NCBI GenBank assembly: GCA_004297935.1
Contig: SCRE01000010.1
Span: 248,001-312,000 of the forward strand
DNA from: Microbacteriaceae bacterium
GTDB lineage: Bacteria; Actinomycetota; Actinomycetes; Actinomycetales; Microbacteriaceae
DNA length: 64,000 nt
Direction of reading: 5' to 3'
Positions 44,161 through 53,646 of the stretch are shown here, piece after piece. The stretch's first letter is position 1, and each line of letters opens with the position of its first letter. A program made the position numbers and the translations under genes. The notes beneath the pieces are model-generated. The model worked only from the letters and a program-made list of their open reading frames with translations. It did no database searches and was not told where the DNA came from.

Positions 44161-46103
44161 CGCTCCATCGCGGCCACCGGACCATGGAGGAAGAGATCCC
44201 GACGACGTCGCGCAGCCGCACCCCGTTCGTCGGGAAGCACGAGCGCTCGCACCGCGGCTCCGGCGACCATCGCGGTCCGGTAGCTCCGCCAGCCGCTCGC
44301 ACCGTAATGCTTGCGGATGTAGCGTTCTGCACTGGCGAAGAAGTAGCCCTCACGAATTGCAGGGTCGCCACCCGTACCGCCGCCTTCGTGGCTGGCCTCG
44401 ACCGCGGCGACCCGGATGTCCCAGCCGCGCCGGCGCGCACGCAACTGCCAGTCCGTCTCTTCGGCGTAGAGGAAGAACCGCTCGTCGAGGCGCCCGACAT
44501 CTTCGATCGCGGCCGAGCGGAGCAGCAGCGCGGAGCCGATCGCGAAATCATGCCTCCGTCGTAGCGCACCCAGGCCGATCGCTTCGACCCACGCCCCCCA
44601 CGGGGAGGGAAACGGCCACCACACCCGAACCGCGGTTCCGGTGTGGGGGTCGACCTGAGTCGCACCCACCGCGGCGATTCGACCGGCCGCGTGCATGACC
44701 TCGCTCATCCGGCGAATCCCGGAGGGACTGATCCTGGCATCGGGATTCAGCAGCAGCACGTCACGAGCACCGAGTCCTGCCGCCGCGATGGCAGTCAGCC
44801 CCCGATTGACCCCGCCGGCGAAGCCCCGATTGCCTCCGGCGTCCACATATCGGGCGCCGTGCCGATCGGCGACCGCGCGAGTCTCCGGATCCGCGGAGTT
44901 GTCGACGATCGTGACCGGCAGTTGGCCGGCCAGGCAGGCGAGACAGTCGTCGAGCGCTTCGGGAGACCCGTACGCCACGACCAGCACTTCGGGAGTCCGC
45001 CCGGCCCCGACAGGGTCGGAGCCCAGACACGATTCATACATCGAAAGCTGCAACCGGGCGACGTTCCGCCAGGTGAATGCGGCCGAACGCTCGAGCCCCC
45101 GCCCGCGCAGTTCCGCCCAGCGTTCCGGCTGGAGAGCGTTGTCAAGACCGTCGGCGAGGGCGCGCGGGTCGCCGGGCTCGACGAGGATGCCGGCATCCGC
45201 CAGGACGTCGGGGATGGCACCGGACGCACTCGCCACGACGGGCACACCGGACGCCATCGCCTCCACCGCGACCCGACAGAACTGCTCGAGCCAACCCGGC
45301 CTGGGCAGGGACGGCACCGCCACGACGTCGAGTTCGCGGTAACGCGCCGCGAGCGTCGCCCCGCTTGCGTGCCCGAGGAAGTGTACCCGGTCGGCGATCC
45401 CGAGCCGCTGGGCAAACGTACCGAGCGCACTGCGCGCAGGCCCGTCGCCGGTGACGCGAACCTCCCAGTCCGGCCTGAGGGCAGCGGCCCGCAGCAGCAC
45501 GTGGACGCCCTTGTGCGTGTCGAGCCTGCCCACGTACCCGACGATCGCGGCCCGATGTGGCGCTGCACGGTCGGCTGGTTGGAACGTGTTCACATCGACG
45601 CCGAGCGGAATGTCGAAGGCAGGACCCGCCAGTCCCTTTCGAGCGAGGATCGCGCCGGCGGCGACATTGCACACGTACGCCGCCGACGCGGACCGAAGGG
45701 CGACACGCTCAATCCACCGAAACGGAGGCGGATAGCGTTTCTGGATGTTCTGCGCGGAATACAACACGAATGGTGCGCGGCTTCGACGCAGCCAGCGCAA
45801 TAGCAGCACCTCTGCGGTCGCGAGTGCGTTCGGTTCCTCGTGGATGTCGATGAGTGCCGGCCGCTCGCCGAGCGCTCGCCAGATCGGCCGGGGATCGTAG
45901 AGGAACACGCTGGGATGTCGGCCGAGGGTCGCGGCGCCGCGAACAAACGAATCGCCGTCGGCATCGAGTCGCACCGGGCGACCGCCTTCATTCCACCGTC
46001 TGGCGGAGATGAGGGTGACATCGACATCCGCCGCACGCAGTTCGCGCTCGCGTTGGCGCCATGCCGAGACGACCGCGTGGTGCGCAATCCGAAGAACCCG
46101 CAT
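44136..46103 (-). CDS. Fused glycosyltransferase (GT4 + GT2)
   Basis: 655 residues with two different folds. Residues 1 to about 365 are GT4: VGYVGRLDTHKGVHVLLRAA and EQFCRVAVEAMASGVPVVA. From about 370 a GT2 of the rhamnosyltransferase type follows: PEVLVVAYGSPEALDDCLACL, VDNSADPET, GGNRGFAGGVNRGL, LLLNPDARISP and FFLYAEETDWQLRARRRGW. Stop overlaps the next gene by 4 bases (ATGA). Two successive sugars could be added by one polypeptide. The order GT4-then-GT2 is not the usual arrangement of separate genes, so the fusion seems real. Confidence 0.88.
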   Translation of the reverse strand: MRVLRIAHHAVVSAWRQRERELRAADVDVTLISARRWNEGGRPVRLDADGDSFVRGAATLGRHPSVFLYDPRPIWRALGERPALIDIHEEPNALATAEVLLLRWLRRSRAPFVLYSAQNIQKRYPPPFRWIERVALRSASAAYVCNVAAGAILARKGLAGPAFDIPLGVDVNTFQPADRAAPHRAAIVGYVGRLDTHKGVHVLLRAAALRPDWEVRVTGDGPARSALGTFAQRLGIADRVHFLGHASGATLAARYRELDVVAVPSLPRPGWLEQFCRVAVEAMASGVPVVASASGAIPDVLADAGILVEPGDPRALADGLDNALQPERWAELRGRGLERSAAFTWRNVARLQLSMYESCLGSDPVGAGRTPEVLVVAYGSPEALDDCLACLAGQLPVTIVDNSADPETRAVADRHGARYVDAGGNRGFAGGVNRGLTAIAAAGLGARDVLLLNPDARISPSGIRRMSEVMHAAGRIAAVGATQVDPHTGTAVRVWWPFPSPWGAWVEAIGLGALRRRHDFAIGSALLLRSAAIEDVGRLDERFFLYAEETDWQLRARRRGWDIRVAAVEASHEGGGTGGDPAIREGYFFASAERYIRKHYGASGWRSYRTAMVAGAAVRALVLPDERGAAARRRRDLFLHGPVAAMERMTGRRRT

Positions 46104-46172
46104 CGCACCTGACCCCTCGGCTCGATCCTGTCGATTCGTTCCACCCTAGTGCGAGTGTTCAGCCCGGTGCGT

Positions 46173-47501
46173 TCACGCCAGGCGACCACTGCCGCGAGCA
46201 GGTGCGAGGCCAGGGGATCCGCGTGCGTCGCGTGCACGATCTCGAGCCTGTACTCCGTAACAGATACCGGCAACGATCCACAGCAGGGATGCCTGGCCGG
46301 CGACCCAGTAGAGGTCGAATTGCGCTTGCGTGAAGCGGGTGGCCACGACGGCGAAACCGACCGTGCCGTACATCGGGTCCATCTTCCAGAGATACCAGCC
46401 GGCGACCGCGAACATGGTGAGGAAGCCGATCATGCCGAACACTCCCGTTGTGGTCAGCACCTCGAGTTCCGCGTTCGGCGGTTGGAACGACTCGAAGTGC
46501 GTGGAGAACCGATCGGTATACCACCAGCGCATGCCGACGCCGAAGACGGGCGACTTGAGCCAGATCTGCATCGATTGCTCGTACCAGTCCACGCGCTGAT
46601 GCGCCGAGTTGAACTGGTTGTCGGAGGCGAACTGGGCGGTGACCTGGCTGAGCACATACACCACGGCAGGAATCGCCGCGAGCCAGACGATCTTGATGCG
46701 TTTGCCGGTTTGCGGCCTGGCCCGCAAACTGACGATCAGGATGCCGACGACACCGCCGATCAACCCTTGCCGGGACTGCGCCGCCAGGATACCGACCGAC
46801 GTCACGATGACCGCGGTCATCGCCCAGCCGGCGGACCAGCGGAGCCAGACCGGACGGGCGAAGGCGATCACCGCGGCGATCGCCAGCATCCCGCCGGTCG
46901 TGTTCTTCTGCAGACCGGGCAGATAGGCGGGCTGGAACACGCCGGTCCGCAGCAGCGAACCGATCGCGACGACGCTGGCGGCTAGAGCGATGCCGCAGCA
47001 TGCGAGTAGATAGATCGTCATGGTCACGCGAGCCCGGTTCTCACGGCCGATCACGAATCCGACGATCATGCTGCCGAGCACGAGGAACACCTCGTGAGCC
47101 CACTCGACGGCGTTGGCAGAATAGCGGTTGAGGATCTGCGTCGGCAGGGCGGTTCCAAGGTAGAACACCCCTGCCCAGATCAGCGGCTGGAGCACCACGG
47201 CGCCCCGCCCGCGCAGCATAAGCAGTGACACGACGGCGGCAAGAGCGAGCACGATGTCCGAGACGCTGAGAGCACCACCGACGCGCGTGAGCACGAGAGT
47301 GGCCGGAACCGCGAGGACCGGCAGCACGGTGAGGTCCCGCGCGGCGACGGCGGCCAGCAGCACCGCGGCGGCCACGACCAGTGCGAGCTCGCCGGTGCGC
47401 ACGCTGAGCACGCCGATAGCGATTCCGACGAAGACGGCGGCGATTCCGACGACGACCGAAGCGGCCCGCCAGCGCTCACGTATCAGCTTGGCGGCGCCCA
47501 T
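46173..47501 (-). CDS. O-antigen polymerase/ligase-like membrane protein (Wzy/WaaL type)
   Basis: 442 residues with about eleven membrane segments, and a large extracytoplasmic loop with HQRVDWYEQSMQIWLKSPVFGVGMRWWYTDRFS, the region where polymerases and ligases (Wzy_C) have the conserved pattern ending in GVG. Likely polymerises or transfers lipid-linked glycan. ATG 47501 is chosen by the first hydrophobic segment following RERWRA; 66 codons upstream are open but unconserved. Lies between glycosyltransferases on the minus strand. Confidence 0.8.
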   Translation of the reverse strand: MGAAKLIRERWRAASVVVGIAAVFVGIAIGVLSVRTGELALVVAAAVLLAAVAARDLTVLPVLAVPATLVLTRVGGALSVSDIVLALAAVVSLLMLRGRGAVVLQPLIWAGVFYLGTALPTQILNRYSANAVEWAHEVFLVLGSMIVGFVIGRENRARVTMTIYLLACCGIALAASVVAIGSLLRTGVFQPAYLPGLQKNTTGGMLAIAAVIAFARPVWLRWSAGWAMTAVIVTSVGILAAQSRQGLIGGVVGILIVSLRARPQTGKRIKIVWLAAIPAVVYVLSQVTAQFASDNQFNSAHQRVDWYEQSMQIWLKSPVFGVGMRWWYTDRFSTHFESFQPPNAELEVLTTTGVFGMIGFLTMFAVAGWYLWKMDPMYGTVGFAVVATRFTQAQFDLYWVAGQASLLWIVAGICYGVQARDRARDARGSPGLAPARGSGRLA

Positions 47502-47589
47502 GGTGACATGGTAGACGACCGTGCTCGTCCGGCCGCTCGGTGCGAAGCCGGGCGAGAACCCTCCGTGTGCCGGATCCGGCTTGCGTCTG

Positions 47590-48741
47590 CTACGCCGGCT
47601 GAGCACGATCGAACTCCGCGACGACGGTGTCGAGCCGTTCGCGAGCCACCGCCCAGCTGTTTGCGCGCGCACGCCGCAGACAAGCCGCAGACACGGCACT
47701 CAGGAGCGTCTGATCGTCGGCGAGGGCGGCGATGGCGCCGGCAAGCGCATCGACATCCCCAGGCGCGACGAGGATGCCTGCCTCGCCTGCGGCCTCGGGG
47801 ATGCCGCCGATATCGCTGGCGATCACCGCGGCACCCGACGCCATCCCTTCTAACACCGTGAGCGGGAACGGATCCTGCCAGCGCGACGGGACGACGACGA
47901 CATCGGCAGAACGCAACAACTCGGCGACCCGGTCGCGTGGCACGAAAGGCAGCATGGTGATCTGATCCGCGATCGGTTCGGCGGCCAGCCGGAGCGATCG
48001 CTCATACGGCGTCAGCGGCGCGTCCGGGGCGAATCCTTCGGCGCCGACGACGGTCAGATGCACGTCCGGCCGTGCAAGGCGACGAACGGCGTCGATCAGC
48101 ACGTCGGGCCCTTTGTCGCGCAGCACCCGCCCGACGAACACGACCTCAAGCGCATCGCCGCGCACTCTGTCTGCTCGCGGCGTGAAGAACTCGGTATCGA
48201 CACCGTTGTGGACGACACGCAGGCGCTCCCGGAGTGCCGGCGACAGGGAGGTCGAGAGCTGCCCGGCGAGCGCATCGCTCACGCAGACGATGAGTGCCGA
48301 CCGATCGAGTACGCGCGCAGCCTCGCGCGGCGAGTACGTGCGCAATATGTCGTTGTGCGCATACAGCACGGCGATGTGCTGCACCGAGTCGATGCTCGGC
48401 ACGAGCTGCGGCGCGTTGTGCGCGAAAATCACCGATCGCTCCCACGCCCCCTGCCCTGCCACCGTTCTCGCGTACTCGCGCCGCGCCATCGGCCGTGCAC
48501 CCGCGACCCGGGAGAGTCCGGCGTCGACATACCGATCGAGCCGGTGACGTACCACCGGCGGATACTCGATGATGTCGGCACTGTCATACCGGTCCGCATA
48601 GGTGCCATGCGCAACCACCACGGCGGCCCGATGCTCCGGCGCCGCGGCGGCAAGGCCATGCACGACGGTCGGTATGGCGCTTCCCGTGCTCGGGGAGAAA
48701 TGGTCTCCCGGGGTGATGACGTGCACGTGTCGCGTCGGCAC
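47590..48741 (-). CDS. Glycosyltransferase, GT4 family
   Basis: 383 residues, GT-B fold: ITPGDHFSPSTGSAIPTVVHGLAA at the N-terminus, VVHNGVDTEFFTPR, VVFVGRVLRDKGPDVLIDAVRRL, and DPFPLTVLEGMASGAAVIASDIGG, where Asp replaces the first Glu of E-X7-E. GTG start. First gene of the minus-strand group; divergent from the ABC transporter genes. Sugar unknown. Confidence 0.88.
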   Translation of the reverse strand: MPTRHVHVITPGDHFSPSTGSAIPTVVHGLAAAAPEHRAAVVVAHGTYADRYDSADIIEYPPVVRHRLDRYVDAGLSRVAGARPMARREYARTVAGQGAWERSVIFAHNAPQLVPSIDSVQHIAVLYAHNDILRTYSPREAARVLDRSALIVCVSDALAGQLSTSLSPALRERLRVVHNGVDTEFFTPRADRVRGDALEVVFVGRVLRDKGPDVLIDAVRRLARPDVHLTVVGAEGFAPDAPLTPYERSLRLAAEPIADQITMLPFVPRDRVAELLRSADVVVVPSRWQDPFPLTVLEGMASGAAVIASDIGGIPEAAGEAGILVAPGDVDALAGAIAALADDQTLLSAVSAACLRRARANSWAVARERLDTVVAEFDRAQPA

Positions 48742-48995
48742 GTCAGCTCACGCGCCCATCGCACCACATCGGCCGCACGGTCGCTGTCCCTCTCATCGGC
48801 CGCCCCTCCCGCATCGACATCCCCCGATCTCGTCACCCGCATGCTCTGATGAATCTTTCTCAGCTTACGCGGCCCCGGGTCGCTTGTCCTGGCCGAGGAA
48901 CAAAGCGGGGCCCGTGTCGGGTGCTGGTAGCATCGTCGGCGAGGCCGCGGACGTCGGCCGCCATCGACACGTGCTTGCAAGGGCGGAGCGGATAC

Positions 48996-50207
48996 ATGCG
49001 CGACACCGCCATCAGCGTCGAGCATCTCACCAAGACGTATCGGATCAATCGCACCGCGACCGGCAGCAACCGCATCACCGACGCCGTGCTGGAGCGCATC
49101 CGCCATCCGCTGCGACGATCTCGGTACACGACGTTCGCGGCCGTCGACGACGTTTCCTTCGATATCCCGTGGGGAGAGGCGGTCGGCATCGTCGGGCGCA
49201 ACGGCGCGGGCAAGAGCACTCTGCTCAAGCTCCTCACCCGGGTAGCGGCGCCGAGCAAAGGCGTGATCGACCTTGGTGGACGGGTCGGGAGTCTGCTCGA
49301 GGTCGGCACCGGGTTCCACCCGGAGCTCACCGGCCGGGAGAACATCTTCCTCAACGGGTCACTGCTCGGAATGAAACGCAAGGAGATCAAGCGACGGTTC
49401 GATGACATCGTGGAATTCGCTGGCGTGAGTGCGTTCCTGGACACGCAGGTCAAGCGCTATTCGTCGGGGATGTATGTGCGATTGGCCTTCTCGGTCGCCG
49501 CCCATCTGGAGACCGAGATCCTCGCCATCGACGAGGTCCTCGCCGTCGGCGACGCCGAGTTCCAAGCGAAGTCGCTCGCCATGATGCGCGACGTGGCACG
49601 TAGCGGGCGCACCGTGCTGTATGTCAGCCATCAGGCGCAGACGGTCAGCGCGCTCTGCACATCCGCGATGTTCCTCGAACGCGGCACACTGTCGTACCTG
49701 GGCAGCGTCGAGGGTGCGTTGTCCCGGTACCGCGACACCTTCGAGAGCTTCCAGGTCGAACAGCTCGAAGCGAGTCACCGCCCCGGAAGCGGGCAGTTGC
49801 GGCTGAGCAGGGTGGCCGTGACCGAACAGACGCAGGATCCCACGGATGACAAGGTGATCGAGTTCGACATCGGTGCGAACCCGACCCTCATCGGCAAGTA
49901 TTTCGTGTCGTGTCATCTGAACGATGCCAACGGGAACGTCGTCGTCCAGTGCGACTCGCGACTGACCGGCAGGTGGTTCGATCCCACGAACGTGCAACGC
50001 GGGGCGTTGAGGATCAAGTCACTCTGGCTGAAACCCGGCCGATACACGGTCGATGTGTTCGTCTGCCAAGCGGGCGTTCTCGACGCGTGGGAGGGCGCCG
50101 ACGTGATCGATGTGCTCCCGTCGTCGCCGTACCCCGAATTGTCATCGGACGAGGCGATGTCGACGGGCATGGTGCTCGCGGACTTCGATTACGAGGTGCC
50201 CGGATGA
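48996..50207 (+). CDS. Polysaccharide ABC transporter ATPase with carbohydrate-binding tail (Wzt-like)
   Basis: Energises export of finished lipid-linked polysaccharide. 403 residues: Walker A GIVGRNGAGKSTLLKLL (about 64-80), signature YSSGMYVRLAFSVAAHLE, Walker B ILAIDEVLAVGD and the switch VSHQ. Residues from about 245 on form a beta-rich Wzt C-terminal domain (RFDIG-like stretch IEFDIGANP, then SLWLKPGRYTVDVFVC), which in Wzt recognises the capped glycan end. ATG 48996 follows a GGAG. Overlaps the permease by 4 bases. Confidence 0.92.
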   Translation: MRDTAISVEHLTKTYRINRTATGSNRITDAVLERIRHPLRRSRYTTFAAVDDVSFDIPWGEAVGIVGRNGAGKSTLLKLLTRVAAPSKGVIDLGGRVGSLLEVGTGFHPELTGRENIFLNGSLLGMKRKEIKRRFDDIVEFAGVSAFLDTQVKRYSSGMYVRLAFSVAAHLETEILAIDEVLAVGDAEFQAKSLAMMRDVARSGRTVLYVSHQAQTVSALCTSAMFLERGTLSYLGSVEGALSRYRDTFESFQVEQLEASHRPGSGQLRLSRVAVTEQTQDPTDDKVIEFDIGANPTLIGKYFVSCHLNDANGNVVVQCDSRLTGRWFDPTNVQRGALRIKSLWLKPGRYTVDVFVCQAGVLDAWEGADVIDVLPSSPYPELSSDEAMSTGMVLADFDYEVPG

Positions 50208-51022
50208 CCAGGATCGTGATCCGCCCACCGGGCCGGTTCAATCTGCCGCCGTTGCGCGAGTTCTGGGAAGCGCGTGAGGTGCTCTACCGCTTCGGCATCC
50301 GCGATATCGTGTTGCGCTACCGGCAGACGGCGATCGGTGTCGCCTGGGTCGTGCTGCAGCCGCTGGTCGCAGCCGGAATCTTTTCCATCGTGTTCGGGTC
50401 GGTGGCGCGTCTGCCTTCGGGCGGTGTGCCGTACTTCGTCTTCAGCTTCGCCGGCATGCTCGCCTGGAATGTCTTCAACGGCGTCGTCGGCCGAGCCTCC
50501 GGCTCACTCGTCGCCAATCAGGCGCTGGTCTCCAAGGTCTTCTTCCCGCGTCTGCTCGTTCCGCTTTCCAGCGTCATCTCGGTGCTGCTCGACTTCGCGG
50601 TCGCCTTCGCGATGTTCGTCGTGCTGCTGTTCATCTTCGGCATCAATCCGGGCTGGCCGGTCTTGCTGACGCCCGTGTGGCTTCTGCTCACCGCCCTGTT
50701 CGCCTGCGGAATTGGGGTTGCCGCCTCCGCGGTGACGGTCAAATACCGGGACGTCAGCTATCTTCTGCCCTGGATCCTGCAGATCCTGCTCTATGCGACG
50801 CCGATCGCGTACTCGTTGACGGCCGTCCCACCACATCTGCTCTGGTTGTTCGAGCTCAACCCGTTGACCTGGTTGATGGAGACCGTGCGCTGGTCGGTTC
50901 TCGGCCAGCCGATTCCCCCGGTCTGGCAGCTGATCGCGCTGCCGGTCAGCGCGATCGTCGTCTTCCTCGCCGGCCTGCTCGTCTTCCAGCACTACGAGCG
51001 GGGCTTCGCGGACGTCATCTGA
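50204..51022 (+). CDS. Polysaccharide ABC transporter permease (Wzm-like)
   Basis: 272 residues with six membrane segments of the ABC-2 type: IVLRYRQTAIGVAWVVLQPLVAAGIFSIVFGSVARL, then FFPRLLVPLSSVISVLLDFAVAFAMFVVLL and VKYRDVSYLLPWILQILLYATPIAYSL. Forms the export channel with the preceding ATPase. ATGA overlap with it. The last 31 bases overlap the converging glycosyltransferase gene. Confidence 0.93.
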   Translation: MTRIVIRPPGRFNLPPLREFWEAREVLYRFGIRDIVLRYRQTAIGVAWVVLQPLVAAGIFSIVFGSVARLPSGGVPYFVFSFAGMLAWNVFNGVVGRASGSLVANQALVSKVFFPRLLVPLSSVISVLLDFAVAFAMFVVLLFIFGINPGWPVLLTPVWLLLTALFACGIGVAASAVTVKYRDVSYLLPWILQILLYATPIAYSLTAVPPHLLWLFELNPLTWLMETVRWSVLGQPIPPVWQLIALPVSAIVVFLAGLLVFQHYERGFADVI

Positions 51023-51966
51023 CTCCGAGGCCGGTTCCAGCTGCGGGCCAGCTTCTGCAGCGACCTGGGTGCCGCGCCGAAGCGCCGCATCGTATAGGCC
51101 GCAACCGCCCAGCCGAGGACGAGCAGGGACCGCAGGGTCTCTCGCGCGCTGTCGTGCGGAAGTCCGGGCAACACTCGACGCCTGAGAAAGACTACCCTCG
51201 AGGTCCATGACGCCCCGACCAGTCTATTGAAGAGCAACCCGTTCCGGATGTAGTAGTAGGAGCCCAGGGTGGCCGCCGCCCCACGGAACGAGGCCGATAC
51301 GGAGTGCAGAATGCGCGTATCGCATACAACCGCGAGGCCGACGCCGTTGGCACCGGCGCGAACACTCCATTCCGAGTCCTCGAAATTGAGGAAGAAGCGA
51401 TCGTCGAACAGGCCCACCCGCTGCCAGACCTGGCGCGAGGCCGTGATGCAGCAACCGGCCAACAGCTCGGTGGCGCGCAGCCCGGCCTGACACGGATCGA
51501 GTTCTGCGGACGGTGTGTGGAACGGAAACCCGTTGCGCAGGTCCAGCGTTCCGCCACCGAACCAGATCTCACCGGGAGCATCTCGATAGACGACCGTCGG
51601 GCTGACCGCAATGCGCTCTCCTGCCGCCCGCTCGAGCTCACTCATCGCACCGGGCGGCACGAGCGTGTCGTTGTTGAGAATCGTCACACACTCTGCGCCG
51701 TGCCCGAGAGCGTGGCGGATGCCGCTGTTCATCCCGCCGGCAAATCCTTGATTCTCACCCGTCTGCAGGGTGTGCACGGTCGGCCATCGGGCAACGACCG
51801 CCTCCAAGGTTCCGTCGAACGACCCGTTGTCGACGACAAGGACACCCACCTCCGGTGATCCGACGAGCAGGGACTCGACGCACGCGAGGGCATCGTCCAA
51901 GCCGTTCCAGGAGAGCACCACGACGACGTGCCGCTCGAAGGCAGGCTGTCGACCATCATCGGGCAC
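50992..51966 (-). CDS. Glycosyltransferase, GT2 family (rhamnosyltransferase-like)
   Basis: 324 residues, GT-A fold: VVVLSWNGLDDALACVESLL, VVDNGSFDGT, NQGFAGGMNSGIRHAL, TILNNDTLVP (the DXD position) and FFLNFEDSEWSVRA. Pattern of WcaA/RfbN-type rhamnosyl or galactofuranosyl enzymes; specificity unknown. GTG start after GGAGGAG. The C-terminal 10 codons overlap the end of the Wzm gene on the other strand. Confidence 0.88.
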   Translation of the reverse strand: MPDDGRQPAFERHVVVVLSWNGLDDALACVESLLVGSPEVGVLVVDNGSFDGTLEAVVARWPTVHTLQTGENQGFAGGMNSGIRHALGHGAECVTILNNDTLVPPGAMSELERAAGERIAVSPTVVYRDAPGEIWFGGGTLDLRNGFPFHTPSAELDPCQAGLRATELLAGCCITASRQVWQRVGLFDDRFFLNFEDSEWSVRAGANGVGLAVVCDTRILHSVSASFRGAAATLGSYYYIRNGLLFNRLVGASWTSRVVFLRRRVLPGLPHDSARETLRSLLVLGWAVAAYTMRRFGAAPRSLQKLARSWNRPRSQMTSAKPRS

Positions 51967-52073
51967 GGCAACTCTCCTCCAGGGATGCCCGACGGCTGGT
52001 CAGACTCCAGTCATCGTAGTTTACGGGCGTGCCGCACGCGGTCGACATGCCTGCCGAACACGGGCCTCGATCG

Positions 52074-52937
52074 CTAATCGGAGTTGTCCGTGGTGTGCTC
52101 GAGCCGGATCAGCCGCGGCCACAGTCCCGACGAGAACGGATGGAAGTCGCGTTGCACTCGCCAGATGACGGGAGTCGGCCACCAGCGCGTCCAGTAGTAC
52201 CGCCCCCGCGAGAAATCGCCGGCGTGCCCCCATGAGCCGAGCTTCGCCCTGATCTCGCTCGGTGAGCGAGCCCACGAGTTGTGGACGATCGCATCCCCAG
52301 GCGTCGCGGTTTGCCAGCGGTGCTCCTCCGGGGCTTCCGGGCGCCGCACCTGCAGGGATCCGTAGTCTCCGGCAACCGTGACGCGAAGGAAATCGCCGTC
52401 GATCCGGCGGGCATCGACGAGCCGCACGTCCGGGCGCACCACCACGGCCCCCGGATATTCGTACCGCGGACCACCGTCCTGAGCCGCAATCTCGAACACC
52501 CACCTGCGAGTCCGTCGATACAGCACGCGCATCGGCCATTCGACGGCAGAGAGGCCGCGCCGCTCCGCCTCGTCGACCGCGCGGAGCAACGCCGAAGGGT
52601 CCGGCAGGTACTCATCGTTGTCCAGTTGGATGACCCAATCGACGTGTCCGCGCAGCGCGTCGAGAGCGGCCTGGCGCTGTGCGGTGTCGGCGGCCATCGG
52701 ATGCTGCTGGTTCACCCAGTCACCCGAGATCTGCCTGACGATCCCCCTGCGGTCGACCGTTCGTATCTGCTCGATCGCCGCGGTCACCGGAATCTCGACG
52801 CCGTTCCAGCCGATCCCGCGACGCGGGACCGGGACCACCAGATCATCCAGAAGAGGGTAGTACCGTTGCAGGGTCTTCTCGAGCCACACCGTGTCGCCCG
52901 GCAGCACATACGCGCCGATCTTCCTGGCAACCACCAC
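52074..52937 (-). CDS. Glycosyltransferase-like protein (GT2/GT92-type)
   Basis: 287 residues. No P-loop or E-X7-E; the best landmark is WVIQLDNDEYLPDPSALLRAVDEAE (about residue 102), an aspartate-rich metal site seen in GT2/GT92-like proteins, followed by HNSWARSPSEIRAKLGSWGHAGD. It lacks membrane segments. Together with its location this suggests a sugar transferase, but not which. GTG start, low RBS. Separated from the GT2 by 107 bases. Confidence 0.7.
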   Translation of the reverse strand: MVVARKIGAYVLPGDTVWLEKTLQRYYPLLDDLVVPVPRRGIGWNGVEIPVTAAIEQIRTVDRRGIVRQISGDWVNQQHPMAADTAQRQAALDALRGHVDWVIQLDNDEYLPDPSALLRAVDEAERRGLSAVEWPMRVLYRRTRRWVFEIAAQDGGPRYEYPGAVVVRPDVRLVDARRIDGDFLRVTVAGDYGSLQVRRPEAPEEHRWQTATPGDAIVHNSWARSPSEIRAKLGSWGHAGDFSRGRYYWTRWWPTPVIWRVQRDFHPFSSGLWPRLIRLEHTTDNSD

Positions 52938-53050
52938 GAGGCTCCGTCCGTCGCAGCGTCACCCGTGTCGCTCGGGAACGGTGGTCGCTGGCTCTGTCGA
53001 CATCCATTCAACTAGATTGGAAACCCAGAACCTAGCAGATCGGACAGGAA

Positions 53051-53644
53051 ATGGGTCGACTACGCGCAGCGGCAAAGCGCTTGACGCCGGGTCCGATCCG
53101 AGAGCTGGTGCGCTGGTATCGGGATGTCTGGGGCGACCTGCGGCTCAGGCTTCTCACCGACATCGGCTACTTCCCATCCCACGCCGTGAGACGCTTCTTC
53201 TACCGTCGCGCTGGTCTGAAAATCGATGGAACCTCGAGCCTGCACTGGCGCGCGGGCTTCTACGCACCGGAGAACATCGTGATCGGGCGCTTTTGCACCA
53301 TCGGCGATACGAGTTTCTTAGACGGCCGCAGCGGGCTCACGATCGGGGACCGGGTCAACCTCGGCAGTCACGTTTCGATCTACACCAGGCAGCACGAAGT
53401 CGACTCTCGCGACTTCGCCGAGATCGGCGCGCCGGTGACGATCGGGAACTATGCGTGGGTCTCGAGCCATTCGATCGTGCTCCCCGGTGTCACCATCGGG
53501 GACGGGGCCGTCATCGCGGCGGGCGCCGTCGTGACCAAGGATGTGGCCCCGTACACCCTCGTGGGCGGGAACCCGGCGAGGTACATCCGGGACAGAAGTC
53601 ACGATCTCGACTACAAACTCGGCTATGCGAAACGCTTCGTCTGA
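53051..53644 (+). CDS. Hexapeptide-repeat acyltransferase (LbH family)
   Basis: 197 residues. The left-handed beta-helix is visible in repeats such as NIVIGRFCTIGDTSFLDGRSGLTIGDRVNLGSHVSIYT and VTIGNYAWVSSHSIVLPGVTIGDGAVIAAGAVVTKDV. Histidines (RQHE, SSHS) give the catalytic base. Probably an O- or N-acetyltransferase acting on a sugar of the glycan. AGGA lies upstream of the ATG. First gene of a seven-gene operon. Confidence 0.9.
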   Translation: MGRLRAAAKRLTPGPIRELVRWYRDVWGDLRLRLLTDIGYFPSHAVRRFFYRRAGLKIDGTSSLHWRAGFYAPENIVIGRFCTIGDTSFLDGRSGLTIGDRVNLGSHVSIYTRQHEVDSRDFAEIGAPVTIGNYAWVSSHSIVLPGVTIGDGAVIAAGAVVTKDVAPYTLVGGNPARYIRDRSHDLDYKLGYAKRFV

Positions 53645-53646
53645 GC

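Noticed and set aside
41932-46103. Sequencing error joining separate glycosyltransferase genes
   Set aside because: Both fusions are continuous with natural linkers, keep codon bias throughout and have no homopolymer at the joints, so a real fusion is the better reading, though not proven.
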